Shown: positions 13,311 through 26,588, counted from the stretch's first letter. The stretch is 64,000 nt of DNA from Lomentospora prolificans (GCA_029532625.1 JARFXM010000009.1:868001-932000); one strand, 5' to 3'. Notes: generated by a model not told the origin, from the letters alone. Numbers and translations: made by a program.

Positions 13311-15157
13311 ATGGCCTCCAGAATACTACTATCCGCGCTGGCCCTCGTCGCCCCCTTCGTCATGGCCGATGACGCGAAAATCAGATCCGAGACCGATGTG
13401 CCTGACTGGGTCAGTGACTCTGCCATGGTTATGAGGTTGTCGACCTTTGGCGGTGGCGAGCCCACGCCTTACCATTACACTGTAGTTCCCTTGACTGCGA
13501 CGACAGGGCTAAATCAGACCGACGACGATAGAGGCGTATGTCCACCTTCTACTATTGCACTAGGACGGGACGCAATTCAATGGAGATGAGGGGCTTGAGC
13601 GGCCAAAGACAGACACACGAGAATGGCAATGGCACTCTGGAGTGCGCTTTTTGCTGTGCATACATACTCTCGTGCCAAGTGCTCTTACGTCGTCTACCAT
13701 CTTGGCCGAACCCCGCCGATGCCGAATTGCCGTTCCTTCCTTTTTCCTCCCACGTCTTTAGATGCCAACTCAGCTAACCTGTCTGTCCCTACCGTCTAGA
13801 CTATTCTGATCGACGGACACATGGTGCTTATCGATGCGAGTAATTACAAACAAATTAGTGAGGGCACCTTTGACGAGATTGCCTACCTCTCCTGCGACGA
13901 ACCAAGTGGCGATACCGACTTAACTCCCGATGAGATTGTCAACACCATCATGGCCACCAACCCTTTGGCCATTGTTCTCTACACCCTGGCCGGGAACATT
14001 TGCGCTCTTGAGGGGGAGGACCTCTCATACGATAGCATCTTCACCATCATTGACACGGGCGATGCCGAGCAGGCGCTGGGTTTCCTCAACAACACCGCGG
14101 AGGACGATGCAGTTCATGTCACCATCTCTGGCAACACCACCCAGGAGATTCCCGAGGAGGAGAGCTCGCAGAGCGGAAGCAACTCAGCCGTTGCTATGAG
14201 CGTACTTTACAGCATCACTGGTCTGGTGACTGTACTCTTCCTTGTCATAATCGCTACCGGCACCATTCGCGCCCACCGATACCCTGAGCGATATGGTCCC
14301 CGTGGCGGCTATGAGGGTCGCCCGCGACAGAGCCGCGCGAAGGGCATTGCTCGAGCTGTGCTGGATACTCTCCCTATCATTAAGTTCGGCGGCCCACCCC
14401 CAGGCAAGCCTGATCCCGATCTCGAATTTCAGGCTCAGACTAGGAGTTCACCGAGAACCCCAAGAACCCCATCTCCAGTCGCGCTCGCAGGTCCGACACC
14501 TGGAGGTACCACTGTCGTCCCCCCGACACCACTCCGCACTGAGATCGCAACCCCAAAGAACACAACCACCCGGGCTACTCGTCAAACTAGCAACGAAGAC
14601 GGCGTGCATCTCGGCTGTTCTATCTGCACCGATGACTTTGCAGTTGGTGAGGATGTCCGAGTCCTGCCGTGCAATCACAAGTTCCACCCTGCGTGTGTTG
14701 ACCCTTGGTTGATCAACGTGTCGGGAACCTGTCCGCTCTGGTAAGAAACCTCGTTCAATATGGGAGCTCATTAATAGTTTGCAATCACTGACATCAAACC
14801 CCCATCTTAAGCCGCCTCGATCTCCGTCCTGATAACCAGAAGGAGGACGGTGTTCAGGTCGACGAGAGCCACATGCCTCCACCCCTCGAGCTCGATGAGA
14901 CTGACAACGATGCGGCCTCAGCAACTCAGAGGAGCAGGGCTTCCAGGTTTTTCGACTTGACCAGGCTGCGACATGCTTCGGCCGAGGAGCGCCTCCAGGC
15001 ACTTAGACAGTTCCGCCACTCTCACGCACCCGCATCTTCTTCCTCCTCTACTACTGGCGAGAACGCGGACCGTGGCCGCCGAGCCAAGCTCGCGGATAAG
15101 CTGCGAGAGAAGTTCCATATCCGAACCCGCCCGCAGTCTCCCGGAAGCCAACAATAG
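13311..15157 (+). CDS. Membrane-anchored RING-H2 finger protein (PA-TM-RING type)
   Basis: Three exons, 13311-13535, 13800-14740 and 14812-15157, encode 503 residues; introns are 264 and 71 bases. Residues 1-20 are a likely signal peptide, followed by a lumenal region with a PA-domain-like look (the IAxxLYTLA-type core near residues 130-140), one transmembrane segment at about 205-230, a proline/serine/threonine-rich linker and a RING-H2 at 348-389 (C-x2-C ... C-x-H-x2-H-x2-C ... C-P-L-C). The codon for the last zinc-ligand cysteine is split by intron 2. This architecture is typical of E3 ubiquitin ligases acting on endosomal, vacuolar or Golgi membranes; the substrate cannot be read from sequence. 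The tail is basic and serine-rich. The ATG at 13311 is preferred because it opens the signal peptide. The first, long intron ends in a good branch (GCTAAC) and acceptor, but it is the least certain boundary. Confidence 0.88.
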
Positions 15158-17377
15158 CCTGGCTTTTTATTTCACACAAGACGCGTCTACCCTAACGACC
15201 CACGGCACTGGCTGTTGAAGGGAGGGGATAGTCCATTCGCCTTTCGATTTCTCTGCTTTGGATCTACGCACATATCGGTGCGTTTTATACGAGTGCATTT
15301 ACAGGATAGGCATGGTTATAATATTTCGGAATGAGGAACAATTGGATCAAATTCCGGGGTCAGGGACTTCGGAATGTTTTGGGATAGATTTGGAGTTATT
15401 CATCATCGGTATTACACTCTCACGCACCACTTACTTACGCTCACGCCTTTCTCGATACGATACAATTTTCCTTATACGCATTACGCTCGGACATACGGTT
15501 TCTGGGCTTGCGCTCTCTTGCGGTTCGGCATTAGCATGGCATTGGCGTTTGCACAGGTTACTCATATCGAAGCCGTTCTCTTCGGCTGAAATTTTGTTTT
15601 GCACGGTTTTCCTTCCCCGTGGCAGTGGTTTCTCTGGTGTTAATTGAGGATCGCTCGCCTTTGTTCGGCTACGGGAGGAACGCAACTTTCTTTTTTACCT
15701 TTTTACCTTTTTTTTTCTTGATCACCAGTGCGACAACCTTCCCAGTGCGCTATCGAAGGAACGGATGCGTCTTTTTGTTGTTCGAATTTTCTTCCGTCTT
15801 TTACTTGAGCTATCAACCCACCTACCCTTCCCTGTCTGCCTTTGGGTTTTGGGCGGAGCCGACGAATGGAGAGCGATATTTGATGAAAAGTCGATAGTCG
15901 CTAGAGAGAACAGGCTATGAGACTAGACGACCATGTCTTTTATAGCCACCCAAGGAACGTCTCCTCATCGCTCCTTCCGGGTCTGATTCAAGATGTGTCG
16001 AAAGTCCGTTCTCCTTTTGAAATGGTGGGCAATGAAGACACCTCGGCTCGAGGAAATGTTTTCAGGGGTATCTGTTCGGAAACACTCCATTTCGTCTCTT
16101 CCACGATGGTTTTCCTTTCGACGCGATTCCTTCCCTCCCACCACGTGGTCAGGGGGAAATAACGATGACGTGGATTTCCATCGGGTCTTGTTCGTTTCTC
16201 CACCACAGGGGAGAGAGAGAGAGAAGGATTACGAGTTCGGTCCAGGGGGAGGTAGCGGACTAAGGACCGGGCACCCAGTGCGGAGATATATAGTTAGACA
16301 GTCCGACAGTGCGATCAATGACAATCAGAATATTGTGTGCAATAACCCAACAAAGCCCAGTTTATTCTTCCGATCTCTCTCATCATGACATCACCTGCCT
16401 AATGCCTTGTCTCTGTTAAGTCCCCGGCCCCCGTCCGAAAAAGAGAGAAAGCAAAATTGGCGAGGCATGCCCCCTTGCGTGCATCTCGACACTATCCTGC
16501 CCATTCCCTATTTGGTACTCTGGAACTAGAGTCAACTCGGCCTTAGTCTATTTGCCTTTTGAGCCTCGAACTGTTTCACCAAGAGCCCCTAGAGAAAGAC
16601 CGTGGCCGCCAGCGGAAAATGGGGCCTAGGCCGCATTTGACAGCTGGCGGAGGCTCGTGGAACAGAAACTGGGCATCCCCTCGCAAGGTGACAGCTGGCT
16701 AGGTTTGCGCTGGCGACGCAAGATGATCCGAGTCATCCATACGTCGGAGTGAATAAGCCACATGCGTCTCACAAATATAGTGTCCCAGTAAAACGGTGCT
16801 CACTCATAGGGCCAAGGTCTCACGAGGCCTCGAGTTTTACAGGTCAACCAACATACGAAGTAGTCTTAAACAAAAAGCCGGGCACTAGCGTTGTCAAACT
16901 CGGGCCAATGTTTTAGTTTCATTTCATAGACTCGTAAAAAGTGGCTCTCTATCCCCAAATCCAGGCTATACCGTGTTTCCCTTACCCTAGGTGTGAAATT
17001 GTAGGAAAAAAAAGGTGAAAAAAATGTTCCCATATCAATGAATGACAAGAATAGACAGGAAAAGGTAAACAATCTGCGTACATCGGTGGTCAAAGTATAG
17101 ACCGATGTACGACGAAATGGGAAGCGAGATTCCGTTGAAAAGTGGAAGAAGTGAAAGGGGCATAAGAAAGTGGTCAAAATATGTACAAGAGAAAGTCTTG
17201 GGTATCAAATCGCTAAAAAGACCAAGGCGTTAACCGGCCTTTTCCGAATCCCTCTAAAAGTCAAACCAAAATTTCCCGTCTCACGCATAGCCTCGAGGTT
17301 GTCTCATAAAAAGGGGGTGTACAAGAATCGAAGTATTGCCCATTGTGCTTTGTCGTTCAACTAAATGGATGAAGTCT
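15158..17377. other. Interval between convergent genes, no gene seen
   Basis: This stretch lies between the 3' ends of the RING gene and the glucanase gene, which converge. The first kilobase (to about 15.9 kb) is T-rich and probably 3' untranslated sequence of the RING gene. Open frames up to about 130 codons occur on both strands but have no family resemblance. A short GA repeat lies near 16209-16222. Confidence 0.5.
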
Positions 17378-18493
17378 CTAGTTGAAGAAAGCTTGGCCCA
17401 GCGTGCTGAGGCTCGTAGTCGACGACATGAGGCTACCAACACTGACCATGAAATACGAGTACCTCTCAAGGTAGGAAAGCTCGTTATCGAGCCTGTTGAG
17501 ATTGTTGTTAAGGAACTCAGCGTTCTGTTGGTCGTTGCCTAGAGGGGCAAACTCTGTAAGCCAGACCGGCTTGTTGTTGCAGATGCTGTGGACTTCGTTG
17601 AGATGGTCGATAAGAGACTGGGCTTGGTCGGCGGGGGAGTACCAGTGAGCAACACAGAAGTCGAACTTGCAACCGGCAGTCTCGCAGGCGCTCACAAACT
17701 TCTTGAGCCACCTGGTGCCCTCGCCGTCGAGGTTGCTGTTGGTGATGGCGGGGGCACCGATACGGGCACGGCCGGCGTAAGGGTTGATGTACTTGACATG
17801 GGCAGCGGCAGCAGCCTCCGGAGACAGGTTGGCCTGCGCGGCGTGGTCAGGCTCATTGAAGCTGAGGATGTGGGTAGCACCGTCGTTCAGACTCTTTTCA
17901 ATGTTGCTAGCCCATCGGTTGGTATGGTCAGGACGATCTCCCCACAGCATGGGAACAAACTCAACGCCATTGGCGAGACCGTTGCTGGCAGAGTCCCAAT
18001 TGTAAGCCCAGGAGCCGCGAGTTCCAGCGCTGGCCAAGTTATTGACGAGGTTCGCATCGTTGTAAGCATAGCCTCGCTTGCCGCCTGAGGGAACTTGGGC
18101 AGAGGAGCCTGAGCTGCTCGAGGCAGCATTGCTAACAGCCTGAATATTGACAGAGGATTCTTCAGTGCTCTGGGAGTCCTCTGCGGCGGCATTCTCGACG
18201 GTAGCAGCAGGCGTCTCAGCAGCAGGGGCCACCTGAGTGACTAAAGTAGTTGCAATGGGAGGGACAACGTCGTCGTTGGCGGCATGTCCCAGATTCTCGT
18301 AGACGGCCTTCTGAGTCGAGGCAGACTTGAGAGTGACAGTCTGGGTCTCGTAGACGGTTACCCACTCAGTGGAAGTGGCAACATCCTGGGACTTGACCCA
18401 CTTGTTCCATCGGTTGACGTTGGCGGCCGAGACAGAGCCACTAAGAGCGAGGAGGGCAGTCGAAATAGCCGCAATGCTGTTAGAGGAATGCAT
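17378..18493 (-). CDS. Secreted GH128 glycosyl hydrolase (Asl1-like beta-1,3-glucanase)
   Basis: A single exon encodes 371 residues. Residues 1-23 are a classic signal peptide ending in VSA. Residues about 30-135 are a serine/threonine/alanine-rich linker, and 140-371 form the glycosyl hydrolase catalytic core of family GH128 (Asl1 type). The two expected catalytic glutamates are visible: E214 in SFNEPD (acid/base) and E314 in WLTEFA (nucleophile). Cysteines 270, 275, 280 and 305 could form disulfides. Family members cut beta-1,3-glucan and act in the extracellular space or wall, in remodelling or growth. No GPI signal or carbohydrate-binding module is evident. The ATG at 18493 is right because it directly opens the signal peptide. 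The gene has no intron, unlike most of its neighbours. Substrate specificity within GH128 is inferred. Confidence 0.92.
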   Translation of the reverse strand: MHSSNSIAAISTALLALSGSVSAANVNRWNKWVKSQDVATSTEWVTVYETQTVTLKSASTQKAVYENLGHAANDDVVPPIATTLVTQVAPAAETPAATVENAAAEDSQSTEESSVNIQAVSNAASSSSGSSAQVPSGGKRGYAYNDANLVNNLASAGTRGSWAYNWDSASNGLANGVEFVPMLWGDRPDHTNRWASNIEKSLNDGATHILSFNEPDHAAQANLSPEAAAAAHVKYINPYAGRARIGAPAITNSNLDGEGTRWLKKFVSACETAGCKFDFCVAHWYSPADQAQSLIDHLNEVHSICNNKPVWLTEFAPLGNDQQNAEFLNNNLNRLDNELSYLERYSYFMVSVGSLMSSTTSLSTLGQAFFN

Positions 18494-21400
18494 TTTGAAT
18501 CAAGATAGGTAGTTGCTGGTTCTCCTTGCAAATCGAAAAGAATGAAGGTCCGGACCCCTTATGTGAAAGGAAGGAATGCTCCCGTGTCAAAATGACACAG
18601 ACAGAACTAACTCTATGAAGAGAAGATAGGAAAAAGGAATGTGCGAGTTGGATTGGAAGAAACGAAAGATGTCTCCCGTACGTCAAATATACAGAGACCT
18701 TATCAAGAAGCGAGGACTCGATGAACTGAGTGTTGCCAGACAGACTATTAATAGACTGGCAAATTTGGCGTCGCTGGTAAGGCACAGCTGTAAGATGGTG
18801 TAGCAGGACGTCGATGCGGGATCCCGGAGGAGGGGCGCAGTTCGAAGAGCCGGATAAAGACACTGCGTGTAAGTGCTGCAGAGGAGATAATCACGTTGGC
18901 GAGCTGGAAGGAATGACGCTCAGCATCAAAGGACTGTAGATGTTTTGAAATGAATGGAGGGGGTTAAGGAAAGAAAATGATTCGGAGAATCAGTTGCAAT
19001 TTTTGTCTTTTGATGCCACAGGAAACAGAAACCAGCCGTAGATGCAAGCAAAGAAAGGAACTGATGAAGGGGGAAAGCCATCTACTTAAATGTGGGAAGA
19101 AGGGAGGTGCCCAGAGATGCAGAGTGGTGTGAAATGTACCCAGGGAAAGGGACACCGAACGACCACCATCGGACGCTAAGGAAAGACAATGCTGGCCATG
19201 TCCATCCAAGAGGTGTGTACTGGGTAGAGGTGGGCCTATAGTCAAGATACAAGGGCGTCCCCTCGTTCCGAGCCTCTCTTCGCTGCGCTGACTGAGTCCT
19301 TTTTGTCTTGCTTCTTTGTCAACCGGGTCTTAGCAAGTGTCGTGTAAGCGGGACGCAGCCAGCCTGTATCCCTTCCGGGTATTTTGAGGTTGGGATGGAT
19401 GGATGGAGGCGGGGCTACTGGTACCTGACCGTATAGTGTGCCCACTATCGACTAATATAGTGCCAGCTACACCGATAGAACGCCCCCGCAAGGTACCGCG
19501 CAAGGTACACCAGTCAGAGTCACCGTGTGCACTCAGGCCAGGTACATTGCCAGCTCCATTGGTACACCCGAAAACCAAAGAACAACCAGAGGGCGAGCAT
19601 GGATGGTCCGTGCAGTGCCCCAACCGCCACCAGTAAAGAGGGGCGCCAACGCAGGAGTCAGGGAGCGCTCGTTTTTCCGCCAGGAACAACCCACTGATTG
19701 GTTCGAACAAGGCCCTGAGTTGAAAACAACTTGGGCCTTAGGCGAACTGGTGCGACTTCCTGATTGAAAGAAAGCGCCTTAGCTAGGTTTCCCGACCTGC
19801 CTTGCAACTTTAAACTTGGGCATTGTGCGGCTACTGTGCGCTCGACCACAATTATCGGGCATTTATAGCTCTGGAGAAAACGCGGAAGAGGGCGTTATGT
19901 CACTTCATCTACTTGAATTGGGCCCATTGGCCTCGCGAAGCCTCCATGCCATGCTGAATGGTGCCAAGTCATCGCGAAGAATAGGCAGGTTAACGCGAAG
20001 ATTCGGGTTGGTGGCCAGGGCGGAACAGACGGCCGGAACCCCAGCCTGGCATGCCACCGCATCGGACTGTTAGCGCGCCCACGCAAGCTACTTCGTATGA
20101 AGAGCCAACGTTCGAAGGGGGGTTACAGGGGTCATTGCCTCAGCTCAAACACTAACGCTGCTTGACTTACGACTCTGGCAACGCACCACTCCTCGTCAAC
20201 TTGTCCCGGAGTGGCACCGTCAGTTGTCACCCAACGGCGACAACGCCTTGACGCCACTCTGTCAAAATCGAAACGCTGGCGTCTGATTGTGCCTGACTTC
20301 GGCATCACTCCCGGGGCAGGTTGGCAAAGTTGGCGCCCAGTTTGGTGATTTCTCACCCCCACTTAAGCTAGCAACCCCTCTTTGCTTTTCGGTCTAGAGC
20401 ACTGTTTTCGTGTGTCTCGTCCTGGAACAAGCTCGACCTCTTTTACCGCCACATGCTTAAGGAACGAAGACCGTGCTTGCCATGGTCTCCCCTTTGTGTG
20501 GTTGGTAGTGTATCGTCGAACTGGACCTTTTTTATTGTTCTGAGGCACAGACAGAAGTGAAAATCCCGGAATCCCAGATTCCGTCTCGTGGAACCAGGAA
20601 CCTTCCGAATGGACGAATGACTACGAATTCCTGGTCAGGAACTTTCCCAATAAATTTTGGCCACTGAATTATCGGATAAAGTCTGTGTACCTTGGTCTCA
20701 GGGATGAGAGATTTCCTGGGAGACTTCCTACAGCCCGAACATGGATGTGCCGTGGATTTGCAGAAGGTGGTTGGTTCGTTGGTCTTGTCAAGCTTTCTGG
20801 TGCAGCATCGAGCCCACTTTGCTTTTGAGCAAGGATTTTCCTTCTTCTTCTTTTTTTTTCTCGATGTATTGGCGCCAACCCAAACTGGACCAGAGTCTCA
20901 GATCATCGACCCGTGGTTGCATCCGGTGGAGAAGAAACTCCATAGCTGGGATACGAAGGTGGTCCGGTCTTGAGAGACCTGCTTCGTGTGAAGGAGGGTA
21001 GCTCAACGTGTGCGCCTCCACACACAAAAGTTGCTTCTGCAAGAAGCAGAATCTCACTTGAAGAGTAAAGGAATCAGCTGAATATCTTTCTCCCCCGCTC
21101 CCCTCCCAAGCCAAGCCTGCCATCTTATCTTCGGCCGTCCCCGTGCCTGACCGCTTCATTTCGCTGGCATGGCGAGCAAATGTCAGAGAAAACGGCCAAG
21201 TCTTTGTGTGCGGGTTTAAAAACTATCAATTTGTTCCGGAATACAGTCACTGGTTCCGTTTGCCCCGTTGAGGGAAAGGGCACCAGCGGGATGATAGTCG
21301 CCTTCTTGTAGAATTCCTGCAATCCTGCGAGCAATTTTCTCTTCTTCTTCAAGGTAGGTAATCAATAAAAGTAGAAGCAAGAGGGTTGATTCTCTTGCTA

Positions 21401-24400
21401 GAAGAATCAACGCCAGCGCTTCAAACATGGGCTAGCCTGCAGGAGGGGTTTAGGCCAGGGGCCGAAGCCAAGCCCTTGTTCTGTGAACCAAGAGAAGGCC
21501 GCTACGTTGCACCATTTAACTCCTTTCGGCCTGGTTGCATTCCGGAATGTGACACCGGACCCGCACGTGGCGAGGAACAGGGTGCAGTGCCATCAATCGC
21601 TCCCCGGAGGAACTTTCCTCACCGCAAGCCTCTGGATCAGCCAGAAATATACATTGACGGGCAATTGTGAATCCATCTACCGAATTGAGGGAGAAGAGAA
21701 GGGGAAAACCCCGGAAGATGGTCTCGACCATGAAAAGACCGAGGGTCTCATCTATGGATATGTTCCTCCGGTCACTGAGTTACCCGTTGTGAGGGTGGTT
21801 GACTTACCAGCGGAACCCGTTCGAATCACCCCTTCATCTCATCCTGAGGTTTAAGGGATTGTTTGGAGGGTAATCCTACCCTACCAGAAGGGAGATTCTC
21901 TATACCGATATCTAGTTTTCCAGGCAATCAAATTATCGACAACAAAGCCTCTCAAGAGTTGGGGCGTGGAGTTTGACATCCCCCTCCACCAAAGCTGGAA
22001 AGGTCATGGAGTCCGTTAGCGCAATATGCGCAATGGCGAGGTCTGGTAGCGCCAGCGATGGCTATCAACAGACGGAACAGCAGAACTCCTGACTATTGTG
22101 CACCAGCACACGTATACCGCGGGTTAGCTTGGTGAGGAATCTTTTCCTTTAATGGTGCCATATTTCCAAGACCCTGGTCGAGGAGTTCCTCACCACCCGC
22201 CCCACATCAATCGGATCTCCGCTGTGGAACATTTCGCGTGCTTGTTTTCAAGACACGTCAGTTGCCATATTTCAGGACTACACTTGGACCCAGTTAAGCC
22301 GCGCAGCCCGAGCTATCGCGCCGGGAGATTGACTCCGATGGCTCTGCCTCGAGGCGACTGCGCGACTTGATGTTGATGGCGCCAGAATGATATCCAACTC
22401 AAGACGGTGAGCCGAATACCGCGACGAGGTCTAGGGTCCGAGATGAGGTTCGAGTGAAATATCCCTTATCAGTAACTGCCTATCATGCCGTTCTCCGGAC
22501 TCCTCGCTTGAGCCATTCCTTTCCAGGGTGGGTCCGAGCATTGGGGGCGGCCGCGCCAATATACAGGGCTATCAATCTTGTGCCCGTCTGTATAAGTATC
22601 TCGTAAGCGGGAGTGGCATCTCCCTCTTCGCGTAGTCCTCGGATGTGTGTGTGTGATCCAGCAGCAGCTCTGCGGATAGATTGAATTCTCCTGGGACGCT
22701 CACCGGAAGAGCGCTGATTTTCCTTGCCGGATAAAGCATACCAAAGGGGGAGATCGCAATGCCCCGGTTGGGTTTTTTTTTTTCTTTTCTTCTTTTTTCC
22801 GCTTCTTATCCTTCCGTGTGCTGCAGATTTCATCTAAGTGCTCTCTTTCCGCCGTGGCTCATTTAGGGGGATGTTGTGAAGGGGGCAGCCATCCAGCCGG
22901 TAATCAACCCAGGTACGCGAGCGATCACATGTGTCAACTAGCATATTCAAGCTTTGGGAGACAGCTTTTACCCGGAGCAAATAAGATGTCATTTACATGG
23001 AGGGCCGTTGCCCATGAGTCCTAGGGCAAGGGGCGATTCGTTTGCCACGGGCCAGAAAGTCTATATTTATTTTTATATTTCGTCTGATATTTTGCCATTT
23101 GCACCAAGAGTCTTGGCCGATGAACTTTTGCGCACCTAGGGCTTCAGTAATATCGACCACACAACAGATCTTGAGTCACGCTGACCTCGGAAGAATCCCG
23201 CTATTCTTGTCAATTTGGAATATTGGGGGTATCTTCCACCCCGAGGCACGGCCGGCTGCTAGACAACTGAGGGGGACACAAGAACGCGATCCAACTGCCG
23301 ACCAAACCGTTCGGGTAGCGAGCTAACGACGAGTGATCTCGCGGAGTGGTGGAGACTTGTCCTGAGCAAGCACTCGTTTTTTCAATGTTATCGTCCAGAT
23401 GTTTCCAAGGCACGTGGCACTTTTTCAGTTGCTATGGCCTGGAACTCGCGTGACACGGCTTTACCTTGCGGGCGTAACCGCTATGGAGCTTGTGGCTCCT
23501 TGTTTTAGGGGAACTCAAAAGTGAAAAGGCTTGAAGCTTGAATGGTGTTCATCTGTTGTCGCAAAATCTCACCCAGTGCTCACCAAAAATGCAAATACCG
23601 ACGGTGCGGACTTCAACGCGGCCAGAAATGCATAGAGACGTATGCTTGCATTTTTGAAGCGAGGATTGAGTCGGAAGCTAAGGATAAGGTTTGCCCAAAG
23701 CTTCCATTTTGTGTTTTACTTTTGCGGGCGGAAACGTGGGCCAGGAACCACGGAAGTATGCGAACCAAGCGCATAAAACGATACGAAGCCTCTCGTCCCC
23801 CTTGGTTTGGAATAGCTCTGCTCTGCATCGTTACATTCAGGAACAGGACGCGAATTCTTGCAGCCAGGGTTGAGATCCAAAATTATAAGTCGGACGTATC
23901 TCCGACTATTTCCAGACATGCCAAGACAATAAGTTGGCGACTTTCTGGATTTTTGGTCGGCGTGCGTCGTGGATGGCATCGAAAGGCTTGCGTACTCTTT
24001 GAGGAAATACGGGGGAGGCTGACGCAAGTCCGTGGTGTTTTTTGGGCGGAGCGGGAGGATGTCTGTCAATCCATTGATGGACGATTGGGGGGGGAAGTTA
24101 TCATGGAGAACTGCCCTGGACTCTGCCTTGCGAACAGGCACAGGGTGCTGGCACAATAAACTCCAGGTGGAGATTGTGGCAGGTGTTGGAACGCCTCAAG
24201 TGTGGTTTGTGCAAGTTGGGACAGACAAGAAGAGGCATTGAGTGTGATCAATGTGAGCTTATTCCGAGTCTGCCCATCGGTTGTGTCACTGGTCGGGTGT
24301 CGAGGCAGCACCGTCATTGGCTCGCGTACGCTATAGTCGGGGCAATGATGGGCCGCCTCAATGCCACGATTACTCGAGATGAGGCCCCCGGATTTGGCAC

Positions 24401-24925
24401 CATGGACAAGCTTGGTGATGGTGGCGCGGGAGCCGGAACACTCCACGTGACGTGTGTATGCATCGCTGACTTCATCGGCATGGAGTTTGATCTCAGGGTT
24501 TGTTATGCTGGTTTCATCAGCCTCTTGGGCCATGAATATTCTTCCGAGTCCTCACCTAGCAAATTAAGCTCCTAACGTTCGCGAGAGGACTACGCACGCC
24601 CGCCTCCCCCCCTGACTGACGAATCCGGTTTGGGCGGGCTGCATCGAAAGGCGCAAGAAGACGAGGTGCTATCAATATCCTTGGGAAATCGTTTAAAGCT
24701 CTGCGGAGGGGACGCCAGGCACCGATTTTAACGCAGTTTCGCCGCACCCCATTCACCACAGCCCTTTGTTCTCACTGAGCTCTTGTCCGGTAACCCGACC
24801 TCCGCAGCAGTCTTTCCCTGCGGCTCGGAGAGATCCATTCCTACGCGAATGAGGCAGACAGCCCTTTCCATAGCCTGAGGAAAAAAAAGAAAGCAAAAGG
24901 GGGACAACACCCCTCCCAGGCAACC
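18494..24925. other. 6.4-kb gene-free interval
   Basis: This is the divergent space between the glucanase gene (minus) and the Zn2Cys6 regulator gene (plus), so it holds both promoters. Open frames reach about 205 codons (23542-24159) but are rich in Cys, Arg and Trp and have overlapping frames on the other strand, as expected by chance. Short local repeats are seen near 19385-19405 (GGAT units) and 19487-19508 (two copies of a CGCAAGGTAC unit). I see no transposon ends, tRNA or rRNA in it. Confidence 0.5.
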
Positions 24926-26133
24926 ATGAGTACAACGCAGGAAACCAACGATTTTGATTACGGGGCCTTCTTACGCGAGGATGCCATGGACCTCATTCCA
25001 ATGGACCGGTCACCATCCGCACCACTGGAGGGTTCGCCGGGCGAAAGCTCGTCCAACCCGGGAAGCTTGGAGCTATCGAAAAAGTCGGCGGCGAAGCAGC
25101 GGCATGAGAGGCGGGGCCACACCAAGAGTCGTAGGGGTTGCTTCAACTGCAAGCGACGGAGAATCAAGGTATGCTATCTAAACCTCGATCGAGCACCCAT
25201 TCCTGCTCCCATTCACACCGTGAACGTTTAATGGCTGGAGACTCGGCGGTCGACAGGTCGAGATGATTGGAATTAGGCCAGAAAAAAAAAGAAAAAAAAA
25301 AAGAAAGAAAACTAACATGCCGCCCCTAGTGTCAAGAGACGAAGCCTGCTTGCGGGCACTGCGTCAAGACGGGTCTGAAATGCGAATACCCCGCGTTACC
25401 ACAGATTGTGCATCAGCCTCATCACCAGATACCCTTGTTTAGTTTGCAGGACATGAGGTTTTTCCAGCACTTTTTGCTCAAGTGCTATCCCTCGGTGCCG
25501 GCCGCCAACGAGAGCGTATGGACACACGAGATTCCATGCCTGTCGCAAGAAGTAAGGCCTCTACGATACAATATAATACGTGGTACAGAGGTGCATCCAA
25601 TTTGCTAATCGTTACGGCAGCATGAATACCTAATGCACGCGCTGCTCGGGCTTGCGGCGTCGGACCTGATGCAGCAAGACCCGTCCCTCCTCACGTTTGC
25701 CATGTCACATCGGCTTAAAGCCATCAAGGCCATCAAGAAGCGGTTGTCGGAAATGTCGCGGACGACGGAAGTGCGGCACGACGAATCGAACGCCATGGTG
25801 GCGACGTGCTTCGCGCTCACGTTCCAGTCGGTGCAGCTCGACGACGGCATGGCGGAGTACATGGCGTTTGTGCGCGGTATTCTCATTGTCTGCATGCAGA
25901 TGTGGATGAAGGGGGTGAGCCCCATCTTCACCAACATGAAGAACGAGGATGCCGAGAGCGCGCTGGCGCCGTTCATGCAGGACCTGCCACTGATCCAGAC
26001 GGAGTGGTCGGACATGGCGCTGGTGGCGATTCAGAACTTGAGGCCGTTGTGCTTTGATGAAGTGGAGATTGAGTACCACGAGCTTTTGCTTGACTGGGTG
26101 CTGAAGCTGTTTACTTCGTCATTTGATGGTATG

Positions 26134-26172
<39 letters not shown>

Positions 26173-26588
26173 CCCGGTCTCTCCCGTACGCCCGTCGGTT
26201 TGCCTCGCTCCGTCTCTCCGGGGTACTAACGCGTTTTCCTTTTTGTGTAGCGTACAAAGCCCTCCGAAAACACTACGCGTGGTGGATGATGCTCCCGCAC
26301 GACAAGTTTAGGCGCATCATCGACCCGTCGAACCAGGTCATGATACTCTTGGCGACGCACTGGATCGCGCTTAAGCAGATCATGGCATTCATCACGGAAG
26401 TGGAGGAGATGGCGCGGGCAACGCGACCGACCCGCAGCGAGTCTGATCCGATTGACCCGGGGCTGGTGAGGTGGCTCAAGTACTTGAACCGGCAAGTGGA
26501 CTTTGAGCATAGGTTGTATAATACGTGGCCGATGTGGGTGGAGGAGCAGCTGGAGCGAGATATCACATTCTTTGGCAAGTCAAGGTAG
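24926..26588 (+). CDS. Zn2Cys6 fungal transcription factor, UPC2/sterol-regulator-like
   Basis: Four exons, 24926-25168, 25330-25551, 25621-26128 and 26251-26588, encode 436 residues. The binuclear zinc cluster is complete, with C72, C75, C82, C89, C92 and C99 (spacing C-x2-C-x6-C-x6-C-x2-C-x6-C). Intron 1 falls exactly between the basic KRRRIK stretch and the third cysteine, a common place in this family. From about residue 155 (HEYLMHALLGLAA) onward the protein matches the helical C-terminal domain of UPC2-like regulators, which controls activity or ligand sensing in sterol uptake regulators. It should act in the nucleus; its target genes are not visible here. Introns are 161, 69 and 122 bases. 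The third intron has a 32-T run (26141-26172) and a perfect TACTAAC branch at 26223. Specific assignment to sterol regulation is inference; many family members have other roles. Confidence 0.9.
26141..26172 (+). repeat. 32-base poly(T) run inside an intron
   Basis: An uninterrupted run of 32 thymines lies 12 bases after the donor of the third intron of the Zn2Cys6 gene, upstream of its TACTAAC branch site. It is the longest homopolymer in the window and is likely length-variable. Confidence 0.95.

Noticed and set aside
23542..24159. 205-codon open frame upstream of the Zn2Cys6 gene
   Set aside because: Composition is random-like, with rival frames on both strands and no recognisable motif.
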